A stretch of DNA of 64,000 nucleotides from Pseudomonas kielensis (GCF_014236655.1 NZ_JACMYG010000026.1:19658-83657), one strand, 5' to 3'. Positions 8,986 through 18,205 are shown, counted from the first letter of the stretch. Notes: generated from the sequence alone by a model not told the origin. Numbers and translations are program-made.

Positions 8986-10065
8986 TCACTCGAATGCGAA
9001 AATCTTCTTCCAGTCCTTTTTCATGCTTATCACAGTCCAGCCGTCATTTGTCGCCTGGGTATATAAGGATTCGGTAAAGGTGCCCACCTTGGTATCCGGT
9101 AGTCCTTGCGCAGGACCATAGGCGTACTCACGTTCGGCGTCGTCATGCAGGACCAGCATCGCTAGGCGGGCACCCTTGCCGGACTTGGCGTACTCCAGCA
9201 TTTGCCTGTCACCAGTGGAATTGCCGAAGGCTGCATTGGGTTGGCGGCCGACCAGCAGGTAAATGTTCTCAGGCTTGCCGGCATCGTTGTCGTTGAGCAG
9301 TATCTTGGGTTGCTTGATTAGCTGCGGTTTGCCGCTTTTGTCGTAGCCATACTCGGTGGTCCCGGCACTGCCGACGACCTGTTCGGGAGGCACACCATAG
9401 ACCTCTTCGGAATAGGCGCGAACGAAATCCTGTCCACCGCCGGTGACGATGTACGTTCTGTAGCCATTGTCACGCAGGTATTGCATGACTTCCTTCATCG
9501 GCTGGTAGGTCAACTCGGTAAACGGGCGCTTCCAGCGAGGGTCTTTGGCCTTGGCCAGCCAGGCATGGACTTCCTGCTTGAACTCGTCCGTGGGCATGCC
9601 GCTCAGGGTTACCATGGCAATTTTCAGATAGTCATCAAGGGTCAGTTTCGCCATGGCGGCATGGTCCCCCGACAACACTGTCTTGAACGGTTCGACCTGA
9701 GCCAGCTCAGGTTTCGCCTCGACGGCGGCAGGCACGCGACTCAGGCAATAGAACAATTGACCATAGGCAGGGTGCTCGACCCACAACGTGCCGTCCTGAT
9801 CGAACGTCGCGATGCGCTCTGCTGGCGCCACGAACTGAGTACCACCTTCCTGGGTGGTCGCCTTGACGAATTCAACGATGGCTTGCTTGGCCGGCCCCTC
9901 ATTCCAGGACGCTAGAGGGTCTGCAGCGAACACTGCCGTTGAAGCTATCAGGCTCAACCCTAATATCGTTAGTGGTGAGCCATAGCGTCGCCTGACGTGG
10001 GAGATAGGGCGCTTATCAGAAGTTACGGAGCTCCAAGTACGCTGCACCAAGATCATGAGTTTCAT
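8986..10065 (-). CDS. HAD-superfamily phosphatase, exported or membrane-anchored
   Basis: A 359-residue protein of the haloacid dehalogenase-like family. HAD motif I is FDQDGTLW (Asp89 nucleophile, Asp91), motif II lies in YIVTGGGQDF, and motif IV in FGNSTGDRQML. These predict Mg2+-dependent phosphoester hydrolysis. The N-terminus has an arginine-rich stretch (HVRRRYGS) and then a hydrophobic segment ending ASTAVFAADP, so it is probably periplasmic. Two Met codons (10065 and 10056) compete as start and neither has a strong ribosome site. It is transcribed away from the sulfatase and next to the transporter-like gene, suggesting joint processing of phosphate or sulfate esters. Confidence 0.85.
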   Translation of the reverse strand: MKLMILVQRTWSSVTSDKRPISHVRRRYGSPLTILGLSLIASTAVFAADPLASWNEGPAKQAIVEFVKATTQEGGTQFVAPAERIATFDQDGTLWVEHPAYGQLFYCLSRVPAAVEAKPELAQVEPFKTVLSGDHAAMAKLTLDDYLKIAMVTLSGMPTDEFKQEVHAWLAKAKDPRWKRPFTELTYQPMKEVMQYLRDNGYRTYIVTGGGQDFVRAYSEEVYGVPPEQVVGSAGTTEYGYDKSGKPQLIKQPKILLNDNDAGKPENIYLLVGRQPNAAFGNSTGDRQMLEYAKSGKGARLAMLVLHDDAEREYAYGPAQGLPDTKVGTFTESLYTQATNDGWTVISMKKDWKKIFAFE

Positions 10066-10307
10066 GATGTCTACCTATGGCTGATTTGGTAAGTCGTTGG
10101 TGGTACTTGCCTGCTCACCCTGTTGATGACTACAGCAGTCAGTTGGGAGTCCAGTGTAGATGTTTTGGTAGTATGTGCAGTTTCCGCAATCGTATGGAGT
10201 ACCCGATAGCCTGCCTGTCGCGAAAGTCTTCCATCCAAAGCTGACAGTGGCAGCAAGCAGAGCTCGGCCAAAACCAGGCGCTTACATGGTCCATTGAAAC
10301 TTGGCAC

Positions 10308-11123
10308 TCACTTGGGAAACAACAGTGTAAACGCCACCCGGAATCCCCAGCCCTCAGCACCATCTTTAGGACTATCTGCCCAATAACGTGGTCCTGCTTG
10401 CAGGGTCATGGGTTGATGGCCGACCTTGAACAACTGGGTAACGAAAAGGTTGATTGGCACTGACCATTCGCGTGTCTGCCAGTCATAGGTGGATTCGGTG
10501 TTAATTCCGAAGGTGGTGTAAGTGTGGGTGGTGTAGCTGAAGAAAGGCTGCAGGAAAGTCGCGTTGACCTTGTCCTTGTCATCGGGCGGGCTGTTTTCCA
10601 CCGACCAGATGTGATTGGCGAGAATGCCACGGGTCCAACCGTCATGCTGCTTGAGCAAGACCACCGTGGGGCCCAACCCCCATTGCTCACTGCTCAAAAG
10701 CTCATCGCTGCCGGTCGGCACCAGAATGGCCGGTCCTGCGCCCCAAATCCAACCGCTGGAAGTCGGCTGCTTGGGTGAAAAAAAGAAGCTCTGGGTCACA
10801 TCCCCCGTACCGGATTTGTCCGCCTGGCCGCCAGGTACCAGACCATGCTGGTCAATGATCGGCAGGATGGTACGGGAGATCAGGTTCCACTCGTCATTGA
10901 TGCTGAAGGGCAGCACTGGCTGGATGTTGGTGACACTTTGGTAGCCGTCACCGCTGGGTCCGAGTTTCTGGTTCCAGTTGTATTGAATCGGCAAACTGTA
11001 AAGCGCGGCAACGGGATTTAGCGTTTGCTTGGCCAACTCGGCCTGACTATCGGCGGCGAGGCTGATTTCGGGCCATACCACCGCAAAGGTAATGAAAGGA
11101 ACAAGTCGAATGCCATTGTTCAT
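10308..11123 (-). CDS. Outer-membrane transporter-like beta-barrel protein
   Basis: A 271-residue protein with a signal peptide (VPFITFAVVWPEISLAADS). The body (LYSLPIQYNWNQKLGP, VLPFSINDEWNLISRTILPI, GDVTQSFFFSPK, WGAGPAILVPTGSDE) is typical of proteins annotated as transporter or, misleadingly, neuromedin U, which are predicted outer-membrane barrels. It ends in a hydrophobic strand (FRVAFTLLFPK). The ATG at 11123 is preceded by AAGGAG with a 6-base spacer, better than an upstream TTG. It lies between the HAD phosphatase (same strand, 242-bp gap) and the divergent arylsulfatase. Exact substrate unknown. Confidence 0.75.
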   Translation of the reverse strand: MNNGIRLVPFITFAVVWPEISLAADSQAELAKQTLNPVAALYSLPIQYNWNQKLGPSGDGYQSVTNIQPVLPFSINDEWNLISRTILPIIDQHGLVPGGQADKSGTGDVTQSFFFSPKQPTSSGWIWGAGPAILVPTGSDELLSSEQWGLGPTVVLLKQHDGWTRGILANHIWSVENSPPDDKDKVNATFLQPFFSYTTHTYTTFGINTESTYDWQTREWSVPINLFVTQLFKVGHQPMTLQAGPRYWADSPKDGAEGWGFRVAFTLLFPK

Positions 11124-11611
11124 TTCCAACTCCTTTCTCGAAATTGAGAGTTTGGGTTGTCGTGTCGCGGTGATAAAGCTGAGGGTGACCCTGCCGCCAA
11201 TGAGCTTAGATCAGGTATCTAAAAGATGTTCATCGGGGAAAACTATCTCCGGTCAGTCGGATTAATTCGTATTAACTAACGCTCCGTTGAGCCATCGATC
11301 AATAGCCCCTCTTCATCGGGGCGAAATTTCCCCCATTGAAAGGAGTGTCCCAAAACTTTATTAGACCAAAACAGAAGATGGTCTCTTCAAAAAGCGTCTA
11401 TTGATACAGCGAGAGCACTTACCACGCACACCTGAAAAACCGCACTAGACTGTATCCTGCGCCTTAACTTGTGCATGGTCATGCAGGAAGGGGAAATGAT
11501 TCTGTACGCAGTACCTAGGCTAATTACTCGGTGGTCAACGCACCAAGTGTCAATGTAGTTGTGCACTCATCACCAGGTTGCCAACACAATGAAACAACGA
11601 GGATTGCTGGT
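11124..11611. other. Divergent promoter region between transporter-like gene and arylsulfatase
   Basis: This 488-bp gap is relatively AT-rich for the window and separates two divergently read genes. It contains short AT tracts (GATTAATTCGTATTAACTAA near 11256-11280) that could be promoter or operator DNA, but I cannot assign a factor. No ORF with a convincing start was found apart from an in-frame extension of the sulfatase. Confidence 0.35.
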
Positions 11612-13270
11612 ATGGACAAGCTATCGGATCGTTTCAAGCTGTCTGTCGTGTTTGCTGCACTATTGTCATTGAACGGATTTGCCCACGCGGCTCAAACGGA
11701 AAAGACCAATATTCTGTTTATCGTCTCCGACGATACTGGCTATGGCGACTTGGGCCCCTACGGCGGTGGGATCGGTCGGGGCATGCCGACACCCAGCATC
11801 GATGAGTTGGCGGCAGAGGGCGTCACTTTCTACTCTTTTTATGCGCAACCCAGCTGCACGCCTGGTCGGGCAGCCATGCAAACGGGGCGTATTCCCAATC
11901 GCAGCGGCATGACCACCGTAGCCTTTCAGGGCCAGGGCGGCGGCTTGCCCGCAGCCGAGTGGACCTTGGCATCGGTGTTGAAAACCGGGGGCTATGACAC
12001 CTACTTCACCGGCAAATGGCACTTGGGCGAAGCAGATTATGCGTTACCCAATGCGCAAGGTTATGACGTGATGAAGTACGTAGGCCTGTACCACCTCAAC
12101 GCCTACACCTACGCTGACCCGACCTGGTTCCCGGACATGGATCCGGAAACCCGGGAGATGTTTCAACGGGTCACCAAGGGCGCGTTATCCGGCAAGGCGG
12201 GGGAAAAACCGATCGAAGAATTCAAGGTCAATGGCCAGTACGTGGACACGCCTGTCGTAGACGGCAAACCCGGCGTCGTCGGCATTCCGTTCTTTGATAA
12301 CTACGTCGAAAAAGCCGCCCTGGAGTTTCTCGACACGGCGGCCAAATCGGACAAGCCGTTTTTCATCAACGTCAACTTCATGAAAGTGCACCAGCCAAAC
12401 ATGCCGGCACCGGAGTTCGTTCACAAGTCCATGTCCAAGTCCAAGTACGCCGACTCCATCGTCGAACTGGATACCCACATCGGCCGCATCATGGACAAGC
12501 TAAAGGCACTCGGCCTGGATAAGAACACCCTGGTGGTTTACACCACTGACAACGGAGCTTGGCAGGATGTCTATCCCGACGCCGGCTACACCCCGTTCCG
12601 TGGGACCAAGGGCACGGTGCGTGAAGGCGGCAACCGAGTACCGGCAATTGCCGTCTGGCCAGACAAGATCAAGCCAGACACCAAAAACCACGAGATGCTC
12701 GGTGGCCTGGACTTGATGGCGACTTTCGCTTCTGTCGCTGGCGTGAAGCTGCCGGAAAAAGATCGCGAAGGCCAGCCCATCATCTTCGACAGCTACGACA
12801 TGACCCCGGTACTCACTGGCAGTGGCCCTTCTCCGCGCAAGGAATGGTTCTATTTCACCGAGAACGAATTATCCCCGGGCGCTGCCCGTGTTGGAAACTA
12901 TAAGGCTGTATTCAACCTGCGCGGCGATGATGGCGCGCAAACCGGTGGCTTGGCGGTGGACACTAACTTGGGATGGAAAGGCGCCGAAAAATATGTGGCC
13001 ACCGTGCCGCAGGTCTTTGACTTGTGGCAAGACCCGCAAGAGCGTTATGACCTCTTCATGAACAACTTTACCGAACGTACCTGGACGATGGTGCCGATTA
13101 CCGGCGCGATCATAAAACTGATGAAAACTTACGTCGATTACCCACCACGGAAATTGCAAAGTATGGGTTACGACGGGCCGATCGAGCTATCGCAGTACCA
13201 GAAATTCCAATACGTGCGTGACACCCTAAAAAAAGAAGGCATCAACTTGCCATTGCCAGCGGGCAACTGA
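11612..13270 (+). CDS. Arylsulfatase, Cys-type, exported
   Basis: A 552-residue alkaline-phosphatase-superfamily sulfatase. The start at 11612 is chosen because GAGGA lies 8 bases upstream and a signal peptide follows directly (SVVFAALLSLNGFAHAAQ); an upstream in-frame start would add 27 unlikely residues. Metal ligands lie in SDDTGYGDLGPYGGG. The sulfatase signature CTPGR (Cys82) is the CxPxR site converted to formylglycine by a maturase; no formylglycine-generating enzyme gene is visible here. TGKWHLGE and TTDNGAWQ are further family motifs. It would hydrolyse a sulfate ester in the periplasm, releasing sulfate. Its partners in the block handle transport and dephosphorylation. Confidence 0.93.
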   Translation: MDKLSDRFKLSVVFAALLSLNGFAHAAQTEKTNILFIVSDDTGYGDLGPYGGGIGRGMPTPSIDELAAEGVTFYSFYAQPSCTPGRAAMQTGRIPNRSGMTTVAFQGQGGGLPAAEWTLASVLKTGGYDTYFTGKWHLGEADYALPNAQGYDVMKYVGLYHLNAYTYADPTWFPDMDPETREMFQRVTKGALSGKAGEKPIEEFKVNGQYVDTPVVDGKPGVVGIPFFDNYVEKAALEFLDTAAKSDKPFFINVNFMKVHQPNMPAPEFVHKSMSKSKYADSIVELDTHIGRIMDKLKALGLDKNTLVVYTTDNGAWQDVYPDAGYTPFRGTKGTVREGGNRVPAIAVWPDKIKPDTKNHEMLGGLDLMATFASVAGVKLPEKDREGQPIIFDSYDMTPVLTGSGPSPRKEWFYFTENELSPGAARVGNYKAVFNLRGDDGAQTGGLAVDTNLGWKGAEKYVATVPQVFDLWQDPQERYDLFMNNFTERTWTMVPITGAIIKLMKTYVDYPPRKLQSMGYDGPIELSQYQKFQYVRDTLKKEGINLPLPAGN

Positions 13271-13287
13271 CCACATCAGCTGGAAAA

Positions 13288-13310
13288 GGGCGGCCTCACC
13301 AGAGGTCGCC
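13288..13310 (+). terminator. Hairpin after arylsulfatase
   Basis: GGCGGCCTC and GAGGTCGCC form a stem with one G-T pair around an ACCA loop, 18 bp after the sulfatase stop. No strong T-run follows, so it may be a weak terminator. Confidence 0.4.
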
Positions 13311-13454
13311 ACTTCAATATGACGTCACGAGTAGTGGCAATCTGGAGTTCTTTAGCAGTCACCGATGGCTGCTGTGGGTCGAACGCAGACGGTCACGACC
13401 GACCGCTTCTGGCCGATGGTGGAATCTCCACACGTCTTGCGGTCGATTCAATAC

Positions 13455-14069
13455 TCAGGTCAGCTGTCGTACTCCCAGGCCCAGAATCAGACCACCGCAC
13501 AGGCGATCAATCACTTTCCTAGCATTCTGATACGCCGAGGAAATCTTTGGTTGCGACAAAGCCACCGCAACCAGTCCATACCAGGCCAGCGAAACGACCA
13601 CCACAACCACCAGCATTGAGACGAAGGTGCTGACCGAGGGGTGGGCGGGGGCTGCTGCTGAAAAGACGGCGGCGTAGAAGGCTATGGATTTAGGATTGCC
13701 GATGTTGGTAACGACACCCTGAAAGAAAGATTTCCGGGCGCTGCCAGCCGGGCCCTCGCAAGGCCGTAGGGCGGGATGCTTGCCTGCTTTAACGATCAGA
13801 CGTACGCCAAACCACATCAGGTACGCAGCCCCCATTATTTTCACAACCAGTACCGCCCATGGGAAGGCTGCAAACACAAGGCCCAGTCCTGTGATCGCAC
13901 AGCCAGACCAGAGCAGGTTCACGGTCACTATACCGGCGACTAAGGCCAGCGCCTCTGCACGTGTGGCAGCTACTGCCTTGTGAACAACGGCGACGAAGTT
14001 CGGCCCCGGAATCACTACGCCCGCCAGATAAACCCAGAAAACAGTGAGCACCGCGGTACTGTCGAACAT
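13455..14069 (-). CDS. LysE/RhtB family amino-acid exporter
   Basis: A 204-residue inner-membrane protein with about six hydrophobic segments. The N-terminal GVVIPGPNFVAVVHKA contains the PGPN motif of LysE/RhtB exporters, and GNPKSIAFYAAVF is the second conserved block. It would export an amino acid or derivative using the proton gradient. It lies on the same strand, 332 bp downstream of a DapF-like epimerase gene, with a palindromic repeat between them. A link between epimerase product and exporter is possible but not shown. Confidence 0.9.
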   Translation of the reverse strand: MFDSTAVLTVFWVYLAGVVIPGPNFVAVVHKAVAATRAEALALVAGIVTVNLLWSGCAITGLGLVFAAFPWAVLVVKIMGAAYLMWFGVRLIVKAGKHPALRPCEGPAGSARKSFFQGVVTNIGNPKSIAFYAAVFSAAAPAHPSVSTFVSMLVVVVVVSLAWYGLVAVALSQPKISSAYQNARKVIDRLCGGLILGLGVRQLT

Positions 14070-14331
14070 TTCGATCCCTCTTGGCGCTGGTCGGTATCAG
14101 TGCCTGGTTGAAGATTTCATCACGTTCTTCGCCGCGAGAGCATCAATGCTAGCGAGCGAAGGGGCCGACAGTCAGACACAGATTCCACAATAAACTCCGA
14201 TACAGTGACTTTTTATGCTAGGTACGCTGGTACGTTTTGCCCGGCGATGACGCGATCAGGGATCGCTATGGCCATGCGAGGAATGCTTCGCTGATAAGGA
14301 CGGATGTGTGCTGCCTCCAGTGCCCGCAATT

Positions 14332-14371
14332 GGCCGATTTCTGTCTGTCGCGACCGGCTGAAAACGACCCA
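14332..14371 (+). repeat. GGCCGATTTCTG intergenic repeat (type A)
   Basis: GGCCGATTTCTGTCTGTCGC, then ACCGGCTGAAAACGACCC, forms an imperfect palindrome. It is nearly the same as the copy at 45581 and the reverse copy at 8887. It sits in the 332-bp gap between the LysE and DapF-like genes; the rest of the gap shows no gene. Confidence 0.6.
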
Positions 14372-14401
14372 TTGCAGCCCTTCATGCTGTCCTGTCTAAA
14401 A

Positions 14402-15217
14402 TCAAACTTTCAACAGAGTATCCATGATTGTTCCGGAATAAATCGTCTCCACCGGCCCGGTGAGAAAGACCGGTCCCACGCCATCCCATTGAACCGTCAC
14501 AGCCCCGCCGTCACATTCAACCTCAACGCAACGGTCTAACAAGCCACGACGAATTCCATTAACGGCGGCGCCACAAGAGCAGGAGCCTGAACCCAGCGGA
14601 ATACCCCCACCGCGCTCCCAAATACGCAACCGAATGCGCGCTCGGTCAATGATCCGGACGAAATGCACGTTCGTCCTTAGGGGAAACAAGGGGTTGGTTT
14701 CAATTGCTGGTCCAATCGTCTCTATTTCAACGGCTGTCAGGTCATCCACGAAGTAGGTGCAGTGCGGATTTCCCATGCTGCATGCTGTTGGTTCACCGGC
14801 AAGTGGCAACACTGAAGTATCCATTTCAAGAGCCAGAGGAATATCCACCCAGTTGAAAAGCGGCTTTCCCATATTGACGGAAATAGCGCCGGTTGAAGTA
14901 CGTTCGCAAGTCAGTAGGCCACGGTTGGTTCGCAGTGCTACCGAAGTCATATTGGATTCGCGCATCAGCATATCTGCCGCCCCCCGCGTTGCGCTGCCGC
15001 AAGCGTCCAGCGGTGAGCCATCCGCATTCCAGAACACCAAACGCGCATCTGCATCATCGCAATCGAGCATCACAGCGAGTTGATTGAAGCCGATTCCTCG
15101 GTTGCGATCTCCCATTCTCCGAGCCAAATTGCTTGTGATTGGATTGGGTGAGTTTCGCGAGTCCACGATAACGAAATCATCGCCATTGGCGTGCATTTTA
15201 TGAAAACTCAGCGGCAT
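14402..15217 (-). CDS. Diaminopimelate-epimerase-family protein, divergent active site
   Basis: A 271-residue protein with the DapF fold signature. MHANGDDFVIVD aligns with the usual HGxGNDF, NADGSPLDACGSATR holds Cys73 as in standard DapF, and SMGNPHCTYFVDD and RTNVHFVRII are conserved. The second catalytic region reads ERGGGIPLGSGSCSCG, where the family has ERGxGETxACGxGxCA. The second catalytic Cys is therefore Ser210, and the Glu-Thr pair is Ile-Pro, with unusual Cys at 213 and 215. This is unlikely to be the housekeeping DapF. It may be an epimerase, racemase or dehydratase for another amino acid. LysE lies downstream on the same strand. Confidence 0.85.
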   Translation of the reverse strand: MPLSFHKMHANGDDFVIVDSRNSPNPITSNLARRMGDRNRGIGFNQLAVMLDCDDADARLVFWNADGSPLDACGSATRGAADMLMRESNMTSVALRTNRGLLTCERTSTGAISVNMGKPLFNWVDIPLALEMDTSVLPLAGEPTACSMGNPHCTYFVDDLTAVEIETIGPAIETNPLFPLRTNVHFVRIIDRARIRLRIWERGGGIPLGSGSCSCGAAVNGIRRGLLDRCVEVECDGGAVTVQWDGVGPVFLTGPVETIYSGTIMDTLLKV

Positions 15218-15403
15218 AAATAGACCTGGCGACTACACATGATGAGTTGAGGTTTGAAAACGATCTATCCCGACTCGCGTGACATTAGCAAGCTGTGTGG
15301 AAGCTAATGAGGCAAATAAGTCTGGCAGACCGGACCATTGTTGTGTTTGCTTCGTAAGCGGCTGCTAATGGCCGATAAAATCGGGCCACCAACGTCCGCT
15401 ACT

Positions 15404-15589
15404 GGCCGATTCTGTTGAAAAAGTCGGCCATGGTTTCCACGGTAGAGAAGTATGCGCTTGAGATTGAAATCTTCACGTTGAGCAGAGGATTCGCGGCTCA
15501 GATTTCGCATAGCGACGCGCAAAAAAGGCATGTTGAGCAGTCAGTACGTGGGCAGTCTGGAAGTACCGACTTTTTCAACAGAATCGGCC
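15404..15589. mobile_element. MITE-like element, copy A (186 bp)
   Basis: It begins GGCCGATTCTGTTGAAAAAG and ends with the exact inverted repeat of this, giving 24-bp terminal inverted repeats (through GTCGG / CCGAC). The interior has no complete gene. The reverse complement of the whole element recurs at 46211-46396 with one base difference. It is non-autonomous because no transposase is present. The left flank (GTCCGCTACT) and right flank (GATAGCTGCC) resemble parts of the palindromic intergenic repeats, so it may have inserted into one. The rest of 15218-15653 contains only repeat fragments. Confidence 0.8.
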
Positions 15590-15653
15590 GATAGCTGCCT
15601 CCCATCAACGGCCGCTGTGGGTCGCTAGCTGCCCCTCCACTGATCTTTCCCCC

Positions 15654-17780
15654 TCACCGCAAACTCCAAGAAACCCCCGCATAAACCCCAAACCCCTCCC
15701 CAGGCGTCGACCGTGCCGCATCCAACCCTTTATCGTCATACCCCGGCGTAACCGTCGCCGCGTACCGTTTATCCGTCAAATTGCGCAGGTCCAGCCAGGT
15801 TTGCCAGTCGCCCTTGGGGGCGTTGTAGCCCAAGGTGGCGCCGAAGAGGGCGTAGGGGTCGGCGTATTCGCTGTTGGCGTAGTCGACGGCGACTTTGGAG
15901 ACCAGTTGGGTGTTGAGGGCGGCGAAGAAGCCCAGGGGCCAGTCGTAGCGCAGTTCGCCCTGGTAGTAGTGCATCGGCAGGCCGGGCAGGCGGTTGTCGC
16001 CGAAGTGGTCGTCGTCGCGGTAGTGGAAGTCGCTGAAGGTGTAGCTCTGGCGCAGGCTCAGTTGCTCGCCGGTTGGCGATGCCCACAGGGTGCTTTGCAG
16101 GCTGGCTTCCACGCCCTGGTGCACGGTGGGGCTGGCGTTGAGTTCGTAGGGGGTGATGGTGTTGGCGTCCGGCAGGACGGAGAGCAGTTCATGGCGGACC
16201 TGGGCGTAGTACCAGGACAGGCTCCATTGCCCGAGGGTGGCGTCGCCGCGCCCGCCCAGCTCGAGGGTGGTGGCGGTCTGGTTTTGCAGTTCGATCGGCG
16301 CGCGCTGGGTACCGGTGGCGGCGCCGCTGTCTTTCGGAAAACGAATGTTGGAGCTGTAGATCATCGACCAGGGGTGGGGCGCTTCCACCGAGCGGCTGAG
16401 GTTGCCGAACACTTGCAGGCCGGGCGTCAGTTGGTAGCGCAGGCCCAGGCGGGCGGCGTAGTCCCAGTGGTGCAGGCTGGTCTTGCCGCCTTCCTCGGGG
16501 TAGGTGACGGCGCTTTCGCGGCGGGTGTAGAGGGCGGCGAGGCCGGTGGTCAGCCACAGGTCGTCGGCGATTTCCAGGTCGTTGCCGGCGTGCAGCACGG
16601 AGTCCGATCCCTGGTAGGTGAAGTCGCGCATCGGCGTGCCGGGTGCGTAGCCGGCGGTGTTGCCGATGGGGATGCGCACTTCTTCGCTGGCGCCGGCGTT
16701 GGGCAGGTGTTTGGTGGTGCGCAGGCCCAGGGTGCTCTGGCTTTCCAGGCCCCAGAGGGTGTCGCGGCGCTTGTAGTCGAAGGTGCCACTGACATCGCTG
16801 TAGGCGACTTTCAGGCGGTTCAGTCCTTCGCGCAGGTCCATCGGGTAGTCGTGGTAGACCAGGCCGGTCTGGATGCTCGAATCGTCGTCGATGTAGTAGG
16901 TGGTCTTGTTGCCGATGAAGGTGCTGCCCGGTTGCTCGCGGCGATCGTCGCGCGCCACGTAGGCGGGGTTGGCGGCCCGTGGGTCGTGCTCGATCGAGTA
17001 CTTGCTGACCCGCCCGGCCAGGTCGTTGTCGGTCTGGCGGTAGCGCAGGTAGAAGCGGGTTTCCAGGTTCGGGTTGAAGCGGTAGCCGAGGTTGGCGATG
17101 AAGCCCTGGCTGTCGCTGGCGGTGTGATCCTGATAGCCATCGGAGCGGGCATCGGTCACGGCCAGGTAGTAATCGAAGTCGCCCAGCACCTGGCCGGAGC
17201 TGACCTGGCGCTGCTGGTAGCCGTGGCTGCCCATCCCGTAGCGCACCTGCAACAGCGGTGAGTCATAGCCGGTGTGGCTGACGTAGTCGATGGCGCCGCC
17301 CAGGGCCAGGGCGCCCCGGTCGAAACCGTTGGCGCCGCGCAGCACCTCCACGCGGTTGAGCCACAGCGGTTCGAGCAGTTCATAGGGGGTGCCGCCGGGG
17401 CCGGTCAGGGGCAGGCCGTCGAGCATGGCGTACAGTCCCGAGGCGTGGGCACCGGGAGCGCGGTTGATCCCCGAACCACGGATCGAGATCTTGACCCCTT
17501 CGTTGCCCGCGGACTGGGCGTAGATCCCGGGCTGATAGGCCAGCACATCCTGGTTGCTGGCCACCCGGCCCTGGAGCGGGCGGCGCAGGTCGACCACGTT
17601 AGTGCCACCGGGCACCTGGGCCAACCGGGCCTTGGCGTCCTCCACCGAGGCGTCTTCGCCGCTGCGCTCCTCGGCACCGATCAGCACCTGGCCCAACTCC
17701 AGGCCCTGCGCCTCGGCCATGGCCGGACAGGCCAGGGCCAGGCCCAGTAATGCAGTGGGCAAGGATTTGGACGCGGGCAT
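15654..17780 (-). CDS. TonB-dependent outer-membrane receptor
   Basis: A 708-residue receptor. The start at 17780 follows GGAG with an 8-base spacer and begins a signal peptide (LPTALLGLALACPAMAEAQG); the reading frame extends further upstream but only through low-quality sequence. The plug domain is visible (VPGGTNVVDL, NQDVLAYQPGIYAQS, ISIRGSGINRAPGAHASGLY, LNRVEVLRGANGFDRGALALGGAIDY), followed by a barrel ending in LTDKRYAATVTPGYDD and a terminal aromatic strand (YAGVSWSLR). It takes up a scarce chelated ligand using TonB energy. I see no Fur box or riboswitch upstream. The ligand is undetermined. Confidence 0.93.
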   Translation of the reverse strand: MPASKSLPTALLGLALACPAMAEAQGLELGQVLIGAEERSGEDASVEDAKARLAQVPGGTNVVDLRRPLQGRVASNQDVLAYQPGIYAQSAGNEGVKISIRGSGINRAPGAHASGLYAMLDGLPLTGPGGTPYELLEPLWLNRVEVLRGANGFDRGALALGGAIDYVSHTGYDSPLLQVRYGMGSHGYQQRQVSSGQVLGDFDYYLAVTDARSDGYQDHTASDSQGFIANLGYRFNPNLETRFYLRYRQTDNDLAGRVSKYSIEHDPRAANPAYVARDDRREQPGSTFIGNKTTYYIDDDSSIQTGLVYHDYPMDLREGLNRLKVAYSDVSGTFDYKRRDTLWGLESQSTLGLRTTKHLPNAGASEEVRIPIGNTAGYAPGTPMRDFTYQGSDSVLHAGNDLEIADDLWLTTGLAALYTRRESAVTYPEEGGKTSLHHWDYAARLGLRYQLTPGLQVFGNLSRSVEAPHPWSMIYSSNIRFPKDSGAATGTQRAPIELQNQTATTLELGGRGDATLGQWSLSWYYAQVRHELLSVLPDANTITPYELNASPTVHQGVEASLQSTLWASPTGEQLSLRQSYTFSDFHYRDDDHFGDNRLPGLPMHYYQGELRYDWPLGFFAALNTQLVSKVAVDYANSEYADPYALFGATLGYNAPKGDWQTWLDLRNLTDKRYAATVTPGYDDKGLDAARSTPGEGFGVYAGVSWSLR

Positions 17781-17898
17781 CGGGTGAACTCCAGACGAAA
17801 AGGGGGCGGGCAGTAAAGAACTGCGACGCCGGGCAGCCTCCGGGAAACACATGCAAACGCGGCTTTTTACCCTGAATTTCAGTGGTTTGCCTGCCAGA

Positions 17899-18153
17899 TC
17901 ATGGTCTGGACCAGAATCTGCGGGTGACAGGCCAGTGGGGGCACTCATCGATGAAGACGAAACCCTGCCTGAGGTAGAAATTCGCCGCGCGGTGGTTGTC
18001 CGGTGCGACATCGAGGAACACCCGCCCATGGCCTTGTTCCTGTGCGCGGGATTTCACCGCGTCCACCCACATGCCGATCAGGCCCAGCGCTCGTTCGTCC
18101 TCGAGGGCCAGCCAGAACGCAGTCCCGCTGGTGGAGTCGGCGCGCGCCTGCCA
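17899..18153 (-). pseudogene. Truncated GNAT acetyltransferase remnant
   Basis: The reverse strand encodes LGLIGMWVDAVKSRAQEQGHGRVFLDVAPDNHRAANFYLRQGFVF, which is the acetyl-CoA-binding and C-terminal half of a GNAT fold, ending at a stop at 17899. The N-terminal half is missing; the upstream DNA is the leader of the divergent VOC gene. A start codon exists further upstream but would add unrelated residues. I interpret it as a 5'-deleted gene. Confidence 0.55.
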
Positions 18154-18205
18154 TTGAACAGTGCAGCTAGAATGAACCGGTCTGTGCCAATTCTGGAGAA
18201 ACAAA

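Noticed and set aside
10071..10307. Frame in the gap between the HAD and barrel genes
   Set aside because: No ribosome site, rare composition for this genome and no match; treated as intergenic.
15304..15531. Small ORFs inside the MITE copies (also 46167-46460)
   Set aside because: They run through the MITE ends and flanking repeats and contain no transposase motif; the same sequence in other genomes gives spurious ORFs.
15801..17261. Long plus-strand frame across the TonB receptor
   Set aside because: Composition is Val/Gly/Ala/Gln-rich with no motif; it is the mirror of the receptor gene.
17781..18029. N-terminal extension of the TonB receptor and a possible upstream riboswitch
   Set aside because: The start at 17780 has a ribosome site and signal peptide. 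The leader has GC-rich hairpin-like stretches but no match to cobalamin or TPP riboswitch cores.
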